A stretch of 45,173 nt of DNA from assembly GCA_021826025.1 (NCBI GenBank), contig JAKBBG010000009.1:1-45173 (forward strand). The letters run 5' to 3'. Positions 1 through 7,955 of this stretch are shown in pieces. A model generated the notes under the pieces. The model was given only the letters and a program-made list of their open reading frames with translations. It was not told where the DNA came from and ran no database searches. This stretch comes from Pseudomonadota bacterium. Its GTDB lineage: Bacteria; Pseudomonadota; Gammaproteobacteria; Burkholderiales; Ferrovaceae. Made by a program: the position numbers and the translations under genes. Position 1 is the stretch's first letter. The number at the start of each line of letters is the position of its first letter.

Positions 1-258
1 GGGGCCGGGATCGGGTATGCGCGCAACGAGATCAACCGTGCCCGCCAGGCCTTTCTGGCGGCGGGCAACTACGACCTGTTCATCGGCGACGGCAATCTTG
101 CCTATGCGCCCGAGGCGGTGCTGGAAACCTACTACAGGATCGGGCTTGCCAAATCCCTCCAGCTCACCCTGGACTGGCAACATATCGACAATCCCGCCTA
201 CAATCAGCAGCGCGGACCCGTCAGCGTGTACGGCGTCCGCGTTCATTGGGAAATATAG
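1..258 (+). CDS. Carbohydrate-selective porin OprB-like protein, C-terminal fragment
   Basis: The reading frame is open from base 1 and ends in TAG at 256-258, giving the last 85 residues of a protein whose start lies outside the window. The fragment has alternating polar and aromatic segments typical of outer-membrane beta strands. It contains ETYYRIGL, LTLDWQHIDNPAYN and a final GVRVHWEI. A Y-rich strand followed by a Q-x-I-x-N-P-x-Y motif near the C-terminus is characteristic of OprB-type sugar porins, which sit in the outer membrane and pass carbohydrates. The assignment rests on this short tail only, so a related outer-membrane beta-barrel family remains possible. It converges on the minus-strand signalling gene 39 bp downstream, with no clear terminator between them. 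Confidence 0.6.
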   Translation, partial: GAGIGYARNEINRARQAFLAAGNYDLFIGDGNLAYAPEAVLETYYRIGLAKSLQLTLDWQHIDNPAYNQQRGPVSVYGVRVHWEI

Positions 259-297
259 CCTTCCGGAGCCGACCCCCGCCCGGCCTGTCAGGCACGC

Positions 298-3200
298 TTA
301 ACGTTGCCGGACCAGGCTTTCGAATTGTGCGTTCGGCAGGGCCTTCCCGAACAAATATCCTTGATAGGCATCGCAGGCGAAGTTCGCGAGCAGCTTGAGC
401 TGCTCGTCCGTTTCCACGCCTTCGGCGATCGTGCTGATGTGGAGGTTGTGGGCCATCGCGATGATGGTGCGGACGAGCGCAACGTCATTTGGGTTGGTGG
501 CGAGATCGCGCACGAAGGATTGGTCGATCTTGATTTGATCGATGGGCAGGCGCTTCAGGTAGGACAGCGAAGAATACCCCGTGCCGAAATCATCCAGGGT
601 CAGGTGCACTCCCAGCGCGCTCAGGCGATCCATGACCACGATCGTCGATTCGCTGTCTTCGAGCAGCATGCTTTCGGTAATCTCGAGCTTGAGGTGGCTG
701 ACCTGGGCGTCGTGACGGGCAATCGTGTCCCCGAGCCTTTCCACAAAGCTTGGATGCCGCAGCTGCCGCGAGCTCACGTTGACGGACAGGACCAGGTCCC
801 GGGTGGCGGGGTCGCGGCCCCATGCCGAAAGCTGGGCGCAGGCCGCTTCCAGAACCCAGTCGCCGATGCCCAGGATCAGGTCCGATTCCTCAGCAATCGG
901 AATGAACTCGGCCGGCGAGATGATTCCCCTGTCGGGATGGCTCCATCGAATCAGGGCCTCAGCGCCCACGGGACAGCGACTGCCGTCAACCTGAATCTGG
1001 TAAAAGAGCTTAAATTGGTCCTGGTCCAGGGCGATGCGCAGGTCCCGCTCCAGCGAGGCATGCGCGTTGATCGCTTCCTGCATCTTCTGGTCGAAGAAGC
1101 GCAGCGTGTTGCGGCCGGCCCGCTTGGAATGGTACATGGCGATGTCGGACTGCTTCATGATCTCTTCGGCCCGTTCCTTTCCCGAGAAAATCGTCACGCC
1201 GATGCTCGGCGTATTGTGGTGCCGGACGTCACCCAGCTGAAACCCCCTGTTCAGCTGTGCAAGCAGCTTGGTTCCGATCTCCTTGGCCTTTTCGGCGACA
1301 TCGAGCGGATCTTCTCCAAGGTCCACCACCAGCACGACAAATTCGTCCCCTCCCAGCCGGGCAACCGTGTCCCCCTCGCGCAGGGAATACGTGATCCGTT
1401 CGGCCACCTGCTGGAGCAGCGAATCCCCCATGTCGTGACCCAGGGTGTCGTTGACCATCTTGAAGTTGTCGAGGTCGAGCAGGAGCAGGGCGCCTTTGCG
1501 CCCGCTGCGCACACTTGCGGTCATGGCCTGGTGAAGCCGGTCCATGAAGAGGCGGCGGTTGGGAAGGCGGGTCAGGGTATCGTAGAACGCAAGGTCCCTG
1601 ATTTCTTCCGCTGCTGCGCGGTGCATCGTGATATCGGTAAACGTGCCCACATAGTTGACCACTTTGCCCTGGACGTCCCTTACGGCCGTAATGACCAATC
1701 GCTGCAGGTACAGGGCCCCGTCCTTTCTGCGGTTCCACAGCTCCCCCTCCCAGCTGCCGGTGGTCGCAATGCGATGCCACATTTCCTTGAAGAACGCCGA
1801 ATCCTGCTTGTCGGAACGCAGGATCCCGGGGGTCTTCCCGATGCATTCCTCCGGCTTGTAGCCGGTGATCTGCACGAAAGCGTCGTTGACCCTCAGGATC
1901 ACGGAATTCGCGTCCGTGACCATGATTCCTTCCTGCGTCTGGAAAGCGACGGCGGAAAGCCGCAGTTCCGATTCGGCCTCCTTGCGCTTGGTGATGTCCT
2001 GAAAGGTCACGGCGCATTGCTTCGGTGCCGGCCGGTACGCGGATACGGCATAGGTGACTCCCAGCAGGTCCGACGTCTGTTCGAATTGCCGCGGTTCCCC
2101 CGTCAGGGCGACCCTGGCATAGGTTCCGATCCAGTCGGCCGCGTCCTTTTCGATGCCGGGCACCGCTTCCGTCAGGCGTTTTCCAATGGCCTCCTGGAGT
2201 TTCACGCCGGTGGTTTTCTCAAAGCTTGTGTTGGCCGCAAGAATGGCCAGGTCAACCGGCATGCCCTTGGCGTCCTGCACGACTTCAAACAAGACGAAAC
2301 CGGCATTCATGTGCTCAAAAAGTGCCCGGTATCGCGTTTCGGATTCCAGGATTCTTGCCTGCGCCAACGCGCGTTCCGTGATGTTCACCACCATCCCGCG
2401 GCTGGAAAGATAGTCCCCCTGCGCATCGTAGATGGCGCTTGCGCTCAGCAGGGCCGGGAAGGTGCTCCCGTCCTTTCGGACCACTTCATAAGGGTAGTTA
2501 TAGAGATGCCCCTTCTTCTTGAATTCTTCGAACAACAGCGGAAATTTCCTGGCATCTTCGCGGATCACAATATCCGACCATTTCAATTTTCCGACCACTT
2601 CCTCCCGGGTGTAGCCTATCCAGGACAGTTCCGTGTCGTTGATGCGAACAAAGGTGCCGTTGAGGTCAAGGGAGTGGTATCCCAGGGGGGCGTTGTTATA
2701 CAGGTCGTCGAGTTCCTCGGCGATCTTCTTCAGGGATTGCTCGGAATGCTTGCGCTCGGTGATGTCCTGCGTGACGCCACGGTACCCCATGAAGCGCCCG
2801 TCGGGGGAGACTATCGGGTCGCCCCCCATCAAGAACCACCGCATTTCCCCGTGAACGTTTTGCACCCCGCCTTCCAGGCCCCTGAATGGCCGGTGCGCCC
2901 TGAGCGCTTCACGGTGGTCTTTCCACTGTTCTTCGGAAATGCCGATAAAAGGGAGCTCCCAGCGGGCCTTGCCGATGTAGCTCTGATAATCCAGTCCGGA
3001 CCGCACGGCGATGCTTGGCGAAATTGCGCGGAAACGGAAGTTCTCGTCGAGTTCCCAGAAGTAGTCGGAGGAAATGTTGGCGAGGTTCCTGAAGATTTCC
3101 CTTTCATTCTCGAGCGCGGCCTCCACCGCCTTGCGCGAAGAGATGTCCTCGGTGAGGATCATGATTCCCCCGATCTGCCCCTTCGCGGCAAACCAGGGTC

Positions 3201-3519
3201 TCACTTCCCATCGGAGCCATAGCACCGACGCGTCTTCCCGGTCGAAGCGGTCTTCCGGTGCGGTGAGGATCTCGCCGCAGAGCGCGCGACGGTGGGCTTC
3301 CTTCCAGCGTTCAGGAATATCGGGGAATATCTCGTAGTGGCTTTTCCCGAGGATGTCCGAATGCTTGAGCTTGTAGTCCTCGATCCAGCGGCGGCTCGCC
3401 GCCAGGTAGCGCATATCCAGGTCAAGAATGGCGATGGCCGCCGGGACATGTTCGATGAGCAGTTTGAGCTGCTCATCGTTTTCCTGCCACCCCATGGGGG
3501 TCCGGATGTGTTCGTTCAT
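298..3519 (-). CDS. Multi-PAS GGDEF-EAL protein (cyclic-di-GMP cyclase/phosphodiesterase)
   Basis: This 1073-residue protein has no predicted membrane segment or signal peptide, so it should be a cytoplasmic sensor. About five PAS-like domains run in tandem (roughly residues 15-128, 138-255, 265-382, 395-511 and 520-632), several ending in the usual D-I-T-E-R-K linker. A GGDEF domain follows (about 642-805) with intact RLGGDEF at 722-727 and an inhibitory-site RxxD (REGD, 714-717) five residues before it. The EAL domain (about 820-1065) keeps EAL at 854-856, DDFGTGYSSL at 976-985, KIDQSF and AEGVET. Both the cyclase and the phosphodiesterase centres therefore look catalytically competent. Net activity and ligand cannot be read from sequence. 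The start is ATG at 3519 with a purine-rich stretch upstream. It is transcribed alone. Confidence 0.93.
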   Translation of the reverse strand: MNEHIRTPMGWQENDEQLKLLIEHVPAAIAILDLDMRYLAASRRWIEDYKLKHSDILGKSHYEIFPDIPERWKEAHRRALCGEILTAPEDRFDREDASVLWLRWEVRPWFAAKGQIGGIMILTEDISSRKAVEAALENEREIFRNLANISSDYFWELDENFRFRAISPSIAVRSGLDYQSYIGKARWELPFIGISEEQWKDHREALRAHRPFRGLEGGVQNVHGEMRWFLMGGDPIVSPDGRFMGYRGVTQDITERKHSEQSLKKIAEELDDLYNNAPLGYHSLDLNGTFVRINDTELSWIGYTREEVVGKLKWSDIVIREDARKFPLLFEEFKKKGHLYNYPYEVVRKDGSTFPALLSASAIYDAQGDYLSSRGMVVNITERALAQARILESETRYRALFEHMNAGFVLFEVVQDAKGMPVDLAILAANTSFEKTTGVKLQEAIGKRLTEAVPGIEKDAADWIGTYARVALTGEPRQFEQTSDLLGVTYAVSAYRPAPKQCAVTFQDITKRKEAESELRLSAVAFQTQEGIMVTDANSVILRVNDAFVQITGYKPEECIGKTPGILRSDKQDSAFFKEMWHRIATTGSWEGELWNRRKDGALYLQRLVITAVRDVQGKVVNYVGTFTDITMHRAAAEEIRDLAFYDTLTRLPNRRLFMDRLHQAMTASVRSGRKGALLLLDLDNFKMVNDTLGHDMGDSLLQQVAERITYSLREGDTVARLGGDEFVVLVVDLGEDPLDVAEKAKEIGTKLLAQLNRGFQLGDVRHHNTPSIGVTIFSGKERAEEIMKQSDIAMYHSKRAGRNTLRFFDQKMQEAINAHASLERDLRIALDQDQFKLFYQIQVDGSRCPVGAEALIRWSHPDRGIISPAEFIPIAEESDLILGIGDWVLEAACAQLSAWGRDPATRDLVLSVNVSSRQLRHPSFVERLGDTIARHDAQVSHLKLEITESMLLEDSESTIVVMDRLSALGVHLTLDDFGTGYSSLSYLKRLPIDQIKIDQSFVRDLATNPNDVALVRTIIAMAHNLHISTIAEGVETDEQLKLLANFACDAYQGYLFGKALPNAQFESLVRQR

Positions 3520-3776
3520 CTCTTCCGCCTGCCGGCACGTAGCGTATGGGCTGAAATTTCTCGAACGTTTTTGAAGGCCTGTTTTGGATAAAGTCTACTG
3601 TAGGGCAAGAATCCCTCGCAATGGCCGCAGGGATGGAGTGCCATTGTGACGGCCTTGTGTTGCTTTTTCGTATTCTGTTGTAAGAAATTTGCGCCGGCGC
3701 AGACTAATGGTCATGGATGATACTTTTATTGCGCCTTGATCCAGCGCCGATCGAACGATATTGCACGAGGTGCCAC

Positions 3777-3911
3777 ATGTCACAAGCCTGTTCCACCGAA
3801 TCCAGAAAAACCGGAAGCTGCGGCTGCAGCGCCCGTCAAGGCCTCATGATCATGGCGGGTTTTCTGATCGCCGGACTCGCAGGCGTGTGGCTCGTCGCGC
3901 ATCTGGGCTGA
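3777..3911 (+). CDS. Small cysteine-containing single-pass membrane protein, unknown function
   Basis: This 44-residue ORF starts at ATG 3777 with a GAGG ribosome-binding site seven bases upstream (3767-3770) and ends in TGA at 3909-3911. The N-terminal half is polar, with Cys at positions 5, 15 and 17 including a C-G-C. The C-terminal half is one hydrophobic helix (about residues 24-43). Codon third positions become GC-rich only from this ATG onward, which argues against an upstream start at 3717 in the same frame. It sits between two minus-strand genes, alone on its strand. I do not recognise the family. A metal-binding or redox role for the Cys residues would be speculation, and a spurious ORF is possible. 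Confidence 0.45.
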   Translation: MSQACSTESRKTGSCGCSARQGLMIMAGFLIAGLAGVWLVAHLG

Positions 3912-3973
3912 ATGACGGCAACGAGAACCGGAGCCCGGTCCGTCATGGCGGGAGGGCCTTCGCTGCCGGGAGG

Positions 3974-4513
3974 TTAGGGCAGGACGGCCTGTTGTTCGAC
4001 CTGGACGCTGAGCGCCCCGTCGCTCAGCCAGACTTGGCCGTCCTGAATGGTGCAGTGGAGTTTCATGGAGGGCCGGACCAGGTCCACCAGTGCTTTGGTG
4101 GATTCCGCCGGCAGGTTGATCAGCGTCAGGTTCTTCAGTTTTTCCAGGGCCCCGAGATTCTGCCTGATCCAGACGTCGGCGGCGCGGCCGCCGTAGCAAT
4201 ACACCTTCACGCGCTCGGAGCGGTTGCACGCCTTGCGGATCAGCCGTTCGTCTGGGAGCCCGACATCGATCCACAGCAGGGCAGCGCCCGTCAGGTCGTT
4301 CAGGACCAGATCCGCCTCGTCCTCGGCACTGAGCCCCCGCCCGAAAGCGAGGTGCTCGTCGGCATTGAGGGCAAAGGCCAGTATCCGCACCATCAGGCGT
4401 TCGTTCGTTTCCGAAGGGTGGCGAGCCAGCACCAGGGCATGTTCCTGGTAATAGGCACGCTCCATGTCCGCCACCTGCAGGGCGGCCTTGAAGATGGCGG
4501 ATTTGTCGGCCAT
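3974..4513 (-). CDS. yaeQ: YaeQ family protein
   Basis: This 179-residue protein matches YaeQ along its whole length. It has LARHPSETNERLMVRILAF near residues 28-46, then FGRGLSAEDEADL, LWIDVGLPDERLIRKAC and TIQDGQVWLSDG near the C-terminus. E. coli YaeQ is 181 residues and has the same blocks. The fold is related to PD-(D/E)XK nucleases. E. coli yaeQ was once linked to RfaH-independent haemolysin expression, but a clear biochemical role is not established. Start choice: ATG at 4511-4513 overlaps the TGA of the upstream DUF2147 gene by one base (TGATG), so the two are probably translationally coupled. The frame is open further upstream, but only as a shadow of that gene. Confidence 0.92.
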   Translation of the reverse strand: MADKSAIFKAALQVADMERAYYQEHALVLARHPSETNERLMVRILAFALNADEHLAFGRGLSAEDEADLVLNDLTGAALLWIDVGLPDERLIRKACNRSERVKVYCYGGRAADVWIRQNLGALEKLKNLTLINLPAESTKALVDLVRPSMKLHCTIQDGQVWLSDGALSVQVEQQAVLP

Positions 4514-4956
4514 CAGGGTTCGCGCACCCAGGTCTGCGTCCGGCCGAACAATGAAAAGCCCAGGTAACCTCGCACTTCCAGCGTGTTGCTTTTGACTTTC
4601 ATCTTGCAGCGGTAGATCCGGCCATTGTGCGGGTCGAGGATTTGCCCGCCGCTGTATTCGTCGCCGTCCCGTTTCATGCCCCACAGGATCACCATGCCGG
4701 TGACGGGCTGTCCTTTGCGCGCGCCGCTGCATTCGTCGCAACGGGCGTCCAGGGGATGGCCGGGCCGCGGCAGGATCCGCACCACCCGGCCTTCCAGCAT
4801 CCCGTCCAGGGTGTCGATGCGCACCAGGGAGGCGGCCTGCCCGTCTTCGTCATCGAAGGTGCGCCAAAGTCCCACCGGGGAAAATTCGGCGGCATGGGCG
4901 GCCAGGGCGGCGAGGCACAGGATCAGGACGGCGAACGGGAAAACGGCGCGCTTCAC
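4513..4956 (-). CDS. DUF2147 family exported protein
   Basis: This 147-residue protein has a clear Sec signal peptide (MKRAVFPFAVLILCLAALA, cleavage probably after AAHA). The mature domain has SPVGLWRTFDDEDGQAASLVRI near its start, where DUF2147 proteins carry G-x-W-x-T-x-D-D-x-x-G, followed by G-R-V-V-R-I-L-P. A Cys pair CDEC lies mid-protein, and GGQILDPHNGRIYRCKM and GYLGFSLFGRTQTWVR are other typical blocks. The function of the family is unknown; it is predicted to be a periplasmic beta-rich domain. The start codon is GTG at 4956 with a GGAGA site seven bases upstream. It lies 28 bp after the Lrp-type gene and is coupled to yaeQ. A perfect TATAAT lies 27 bp upstream, so it may have its own promoter. 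Confidence 0.88.
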   Translation of the reverse strand: MKRAVFPFAVLILCLAALAAHAAEFSPVGLWRTFDDEDGQAASLVRIDTLDGMLEGRVVRILPRPGHPLDARCDECSGARKGQPVTGMVILWGMKRDGDEYSGGQILDPHNGRIYRCKMKVKSNTLEVRGYLGFSLFGRTQTWVREP

Positions 4957-4983
4957 GGGGAGATCTCCGACAGGGTTCGGCCC

Positions 4984-4989
4984 ATTATA
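4984..4989 (-). promoter_or_regulatory. Candidate -10 element for the DUF2147-yaeQ pair
   Basis: On the minus strand these bases read TATAAT, a perfect sigma70 -10 hexamer. It overlaps the last codons of the upstream Lrp-type gene and would place the transcript start about 21 bases before the GTG at 4956, leaving room for the GGAGA site. No good -35 hexamer is seen at 16-18 bp, so this is a candidate only. Confidence 0.35.
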
Positions 4990-5452
4990 CGCCCACGGGC
5001 AGGGCTGCCCGGTCCACCACCTGGCGCAACACGAAGCTCGAATGCACGCCGGTGACCCCGGTGATCTGGGTGATGCGCTCGAGCAGCAACTCCTGATAGG
5101 CTTCCATGTCCCGCGCCACCACCTTGAGCTGGTAGTCGGCAGCCTGGCCGGTGATCAGCAGGCATTCCACCACTTCCGGAATTTTCGCGACCGACGCCTC
5201 GAAATGTCGGAAACGCTCGGGCGTGTGCTGGTCCATGGAAATATGGATGAGCGCCATGAGCGACAGCCCGAGCGCCTTGGGATCGACCCGGGCGCGGTAC
5301 CCGGCGATGACGCCGGCTTCCTCCAGCGCGCGCACCCGGCGCAGGCAGGGGGAAGGCGACAGCCCGACGCGGTCGGCCAGTTCCTGGTTGCTCAGCCGTC
5401 CTTCCTGCTGCAGCGTTTCGAGAATGCGCCGGTCCAGGCGGTCGATTTCCAT
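4985..5452 (-). CDS. Lrp/AsnC family transcriptional regulator
   Basis: This 155-residue protein has an N-terminal AsnC-type helix-turn-helix (residues 1-62: LDRRILETLQQEGRLSNQEL, then VGLSPSPCLRRVRALEEAGV). A RAM ligand-binding and oligomerisation domain follows (about 66-142), with VECLLITGQAADYQLKVV. Members bind amino acids and control amino-acid metabolism genes, often including their own. It is divergent from leuA, and the 169-bp gap holds overlapping divergent promoters and an A/T-rich inverted repeat (see separate entries). It therefore probably controls leuA and itself; that link is inference. The start is ATG at 5452. The DUF2147 and yaeQ genes lie downstream on the same strand. Confidence 0.93.
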   Translation of the reverse strand: MEIDRLDRRILETLQQEGRLSNQELADRVGLSPSPCLRRVRALEEAGVIAGYRARVDPKALGLSLMALIHISMDQHTPERFRHFEASVAKIPEVVECLLITGQAADYQLKVVARDMEAYQELLLERITQITGVTGVHSSFVLRQVVDRAALPVGV

Positions 5453-5478
5453 GATATTGCCCCGATGGTTCCATGAAA

Positions 5479-5491
5479 GGCATATTATGCC
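5479..5491. promoter_or_regulatory. Inverted repeat in the lrp-leuA gap, candidate operator
   Basis: GGCAT-ATT-ATGCC is a perfect 5-bp inverted repeat. It covers the candidate -10 of the Lrp-type gene and sits just upstream of the candidate leuA -35. Lrp/AsnC proteins typically bind short A/T-centred palindromes, so this is a plausible autoregulatory operator. Further short palindromes (CATATG at 5496-5501, ATGCAT at 5499-5504) follow. Binding is inferred. Confidence 0.45.
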
Positions 5492-5513
5492 TTTACATAT
5501 GCATTAATGGCAA
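5484..5513 (-). promoter_or_regulatory. Candidate sigma70 promoter of the Lrp-type gene
   Basis: On the minus strand TTGCCA (5508-5513) and CATAAT (5484-5489) are separated by 18 bp, pointing toward the regulator gene starting at 5452. The two elements interleave with the plus-strand leuA promoter, so the two transcripts would compete for the same DNA. Confidence 0.45.
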
Positions 5514-5519
5514 TAATAT
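5492..5519 (+). promoter_or_regulatory. Candidate sigma70 promoter of leuA
   Basis: TTTACA (5492-5497) and TAATAT (5514-5519) are separated by 16 bp in a distinctly AT-rich stretch of an otherwise GC-rich window. Transcription would start near 5526, about 95 bases before the chosen leuA ATG. No leader-peptide attenuator or other structure is obvious in that leader. Confidence 0.45.
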
Positions 5520-5621
5520 TCCAAATATGCGGGATTTTTCCGCAAAAACGCAATCATCTGCCGCGCCCCATCCCGTAACATGGGCCTATCGCATTGCCTC
5601 ATGCACCCAGGAGCCGCCGTC

Positions 5622-7319
5622 ATGCTGAAAGACCCTTCGCGCAAGTACAGCCCGTTTCCGGCCGTCCCCTTGCCGGACCGCCAATGGCCGAACCGCACCC
5701 TCGTCCGCCCCCCCGTCTGGATGAGTACCGACCTGCGCGACGGCAACCAGGCGCTGTTCGAGCCCATGAATGCGGAACGCAAGCTGCGCCTGTTCCGGAC
5801 CCTGTGCGCCGTCGGCTTCAAGGAGATCGAAGTGGCGTTTCCGTCGGCCTCGCAAACCGATTTCGATTTCGTGCGCACGCTCATCGAAGGCGACCATGTG
5901 CCCCCGGACGTCACCATCGAAGTGTTGACCCAGGCCCGCGAACACCTGATCCGGCGCACCATGGATTCCCTGAGCGGCGCGCGCCGCGCCATCGTGCACG
6001 TGTACAACGCCACGTCGAAACCGTTCCGGGACGTCGTGTTCGGCATGACCCGGGCCGAAGTGGTGGAGATGGCCGTATCAAGCGTCCGCCTCATCCGGAA
6101 ACTGGCCGAAGCGCAGCCGGCCACGGAATGGGTGCTGGAATACAGCCCGGAAACCTTTTCCGCCACCGAGCTCGACTTTGCGCTGGAAATTTGCGATGCG
6201 GTCACCGCCGCCTGGGGCGCGCGGCCGGACCGCCCCGTCATCCTGAACCTCCCGGCCACGGTGGAAGTGGCCACCCCCAACGTGTACGCCGACCAGGTGG
6301 AGTGGATGCACCGCCATCTGGCGCGGCGCGACAGCGTGGTCCTGAGCGTGCATCCCCACAACGACCGGGGCACGGCCGTGGCGGCGGCGGAACTGGCCGT
6401 CATGGCCGGAGCCGACCGCGTGGAAGGTTGTCTGTTCGGCAACGGGGAGCGCACCGGCAACGTGGACGTGGTGACCCTGGCGCTCAACCTGTACACCCAG
6501 GGCATCGACCCGGGGCTCGACTTCTCCGACATCAACGCGGTGGCGCGCACGGCGGAATATTGCACCCAGCTGCCCATCCACCCGCGCCACCCCTACGTGG
6601 GGGATCTGGTGTTCACCGCATTTTCCGGGTCGCACCAGGACGCCATCAAGAAGGGCTTTGCGGCGCAGCAGCCCGACCAGCCCTGGAACGTTCCCTACCT
6701 CCCCATCGATCCGGCCGACCTGGGGCGCAGCTACGATTCCGTGATCCGGGTCAACAGCCAGTCCGGGAAAGGGGGCATCGCCTACCTGCTGGAAACGGAA
6801 TACGGCGTGGTGCTGCCGCGCCGCCTGCAGGTGGAGTTTTCGGGCGCAGTGCAGCGCCACACCGACGCCCACGGCGGCGAAATGAGCGCCGCGGAAATCT
6901 GGGCGCTGTTTTCCAGGGAGTACCTGGACGCGGCGAAGCCGCTGCGCTACGTGGAACACCATCTGTTCGAGCACGGCAGCGCCCAGGGCATCCGCCTGAC
7001 GGTGGAGGCCGGGGGCGTGACCCATCTGCTGGCGGGCGAAGGCAACGGCCCCATCGATGCTGCCGTGCACGCCCTGCGCACGCTGGGCCTCGACATCCAG
7101 GTGCGAAGCTACGAGGAGCGTTCGCTCGGGCGCAGCCAGGAAGGGGGCAATGCCCAGGCCTGCGCCATCATGGAAGTCACGCGCCCGGGCAGCGGCGTTG
7201 AATGCCACGGGGTCGGGCTCGACCCCAACATCGTCACGGCCTCGGTCAAGGCGCTGGTGAGCGGGGTCAACCGCCTGGGAACGGCCGCCCGGGCCGAACC
7301 CGCAATCCGCGAAGCCTGA
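5622..7319 (+). CDS. leuA: 2-isopropylmalate synthase
   Basis: This 565-residue enzyme condenses acetyl-CoA with 2-oxoisovalerate, the first committed step of leucine biosynthesis. It is the longer LeuA form. The N-terminal HMGL-like TIM barrel carries [15 protein letters not shown] (DLRDGNQ at 37-43). The metal-binding HPHNDRG lies near residue 244 and is followed by [16 protein letters not shown]. The C-terminal part (about 430-565) is the LeuA dimer or regulatory domain that senses leucine. The start at ATG 5622 is chosen for the AGGAG eight bases upstream (5609-5613) and because [13 protein letters not shown] is the usual N-terminus of this form; an ATG at 5580 in frame lacks such a site. 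Adjacent and divergent is an Lrp-type regulator, which fits amino-acid-responsive control. Confidence 0.96.
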   Translation: MLKDPSRKYSPFPAVPLPDRQWPNRTLVRPPVWMSTDLRDGNQALFEPMNAERKLRLFRTLCAVGFKEIEVAFPSASQTDFDFVRTLIEGDHVPPDVTIEVLTQAREHLIRRTMDSLSGARRAIVHVYNATSKPFRDVVFGMTRAEVVEMAVSSVRLIRKLAEAQPATEWVLEYSPETFSATELDFALEICDAVTAAWGARPDRPVILNLPATVEVATPNVYADQVEWMHRHLARRDSVVLSVHPHNDRGTAVAAAELAVMAGADRVEGCLFGNGERTGNVDVVTLALNLYTQGIDPGLDFSDINAVARTAEYCTQLPIHPRHPYVGDLVFTAFSGSHQDAIKKGFAAQQPDQPWNVPYLPIDPADLGRSYDSVIRVNSQSGKGGIAYLLETEYGVVLPRRLQVEFSGAVQRHTDAHGGEMSAAEIWALFSREYLDAAKPLRYVEHHLFEHGSAQGIRLTVEAGGVTHLLAGEGNGPIDAAVHALRTLGLDIQVRSYEERSLGRSQEGGNAQACAIMEVTRPGSGVECHGVGLDPNIVTASVKALVSGVNRLGTAARAEPAIREA

Positions 7320-7324
7320 GCGCC

Positions 7325-7876
7325 ATGGCCAGGCAATTCGACGCGCTGACGGAACAGCATCGCGCCTTCATCGAACGGCAGAAGCTGTTTTTCGTGGCCA
7401 CGGCGACGGCGGACAGCCGCATCAACATTTCGCCCAAGGGAATGGATTCGTTTCGCGTGCTGGACGACCGGCAGGTGCTGTGGCTCAACCTCACGGGCAG
7501 CGGCAACGAAAGCGCGGCCCACGTGCAGCGGGACTCCCGCATGACCCTGCTGTTCTGTGCCTTCGAAGGGGATCCCATGATCCTGCGCCTGTTCGGCCAT
7601 GCCCGGGTACTCCATCGCCTGGATCCGGACTGGGAATCCTGCAGGGACCGGTTCCCCGCCATGCCGGGGGCGCGCCAGATTTTCCGGATGGCCGTGGATA
7701 GGGTCCAGACCTCCTGCGGGACGGGCGTTCCTTTCTACGAGTATCGGGGCGAACGCGATTTCCTCAATCCCTGGGCTGCCCGCAAAGGCGAGGAAGGGTT
7801 GCGACGCTACTGGGAGGAAAAAAACCGCTTCAGCATCGACGGAATTCCCACGTTCGTGACGGAGAAAAGCGGATAG
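7325..7876 (+). CDS. Pyridoxamine 5'-phosphate oxidase-like flavin-binding protein
   Basis: This 183-residue protein has the split-barrel PNPOx-like fold signature. It has an N-terminal helix (LTEQHRAFIERQKLFFVATA), then RINISPKGMDSFRVLD, the central VLWLNLTGSGNESAAHVQRD, and MTLLFCAFEGDPMILRLFGHARV. Relatives bind FMN or F420-like cofactors, and many are annotated as general stress or flavin-binding proteins. The substrate is unknown, and it is too divergent to be called PdxH. The ATG at 7325 lies five bases after the leuA stop with no good ribosome-binding site, so it is probably translated from the leuA transcript. Confidence 0.83.
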   Translation: MARQFDALTEQHRAFIERQKLFFVATATADSRINISPKGMDSFRVLDDRQVLWLNLTGSGNESAAHVQRDSRMTLLFCAFEGDPMILRLFGHARVLHRLDPDWESCRDRFPAMPGARQIFRMAVDRVQTSCGTGVPFYEYRGERDFLNPWAARKGEEGLRRYWEEKNRFSIDGIPTFVTEKSG

Positions 7877-7955
7877 CGGGCTTCGGCGCGGAAGTGACAG
7901 GGGGGCGCAATGCCGCCACAATGAAACCCTGTCAGCCGGCGGAGGAATGAACGCG

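Noticed and set aside
304-3222. 972-codon open frame on the plus strand
   Set aside because: It lies entirely opposite the PAS-GGDEF-EAL gene, has no recognisable domain, and is the expected antisense shadow of a GC-rich gene.
3717-3776. Upstream extension of the small ORF that would add a CTRCH heme-c-like motif
   Set aside because: The added codons have AT-rich third positions unlike the rest of the window and no ribosome-binding site precedes ATG 3717. The CxxCH is probably chance.
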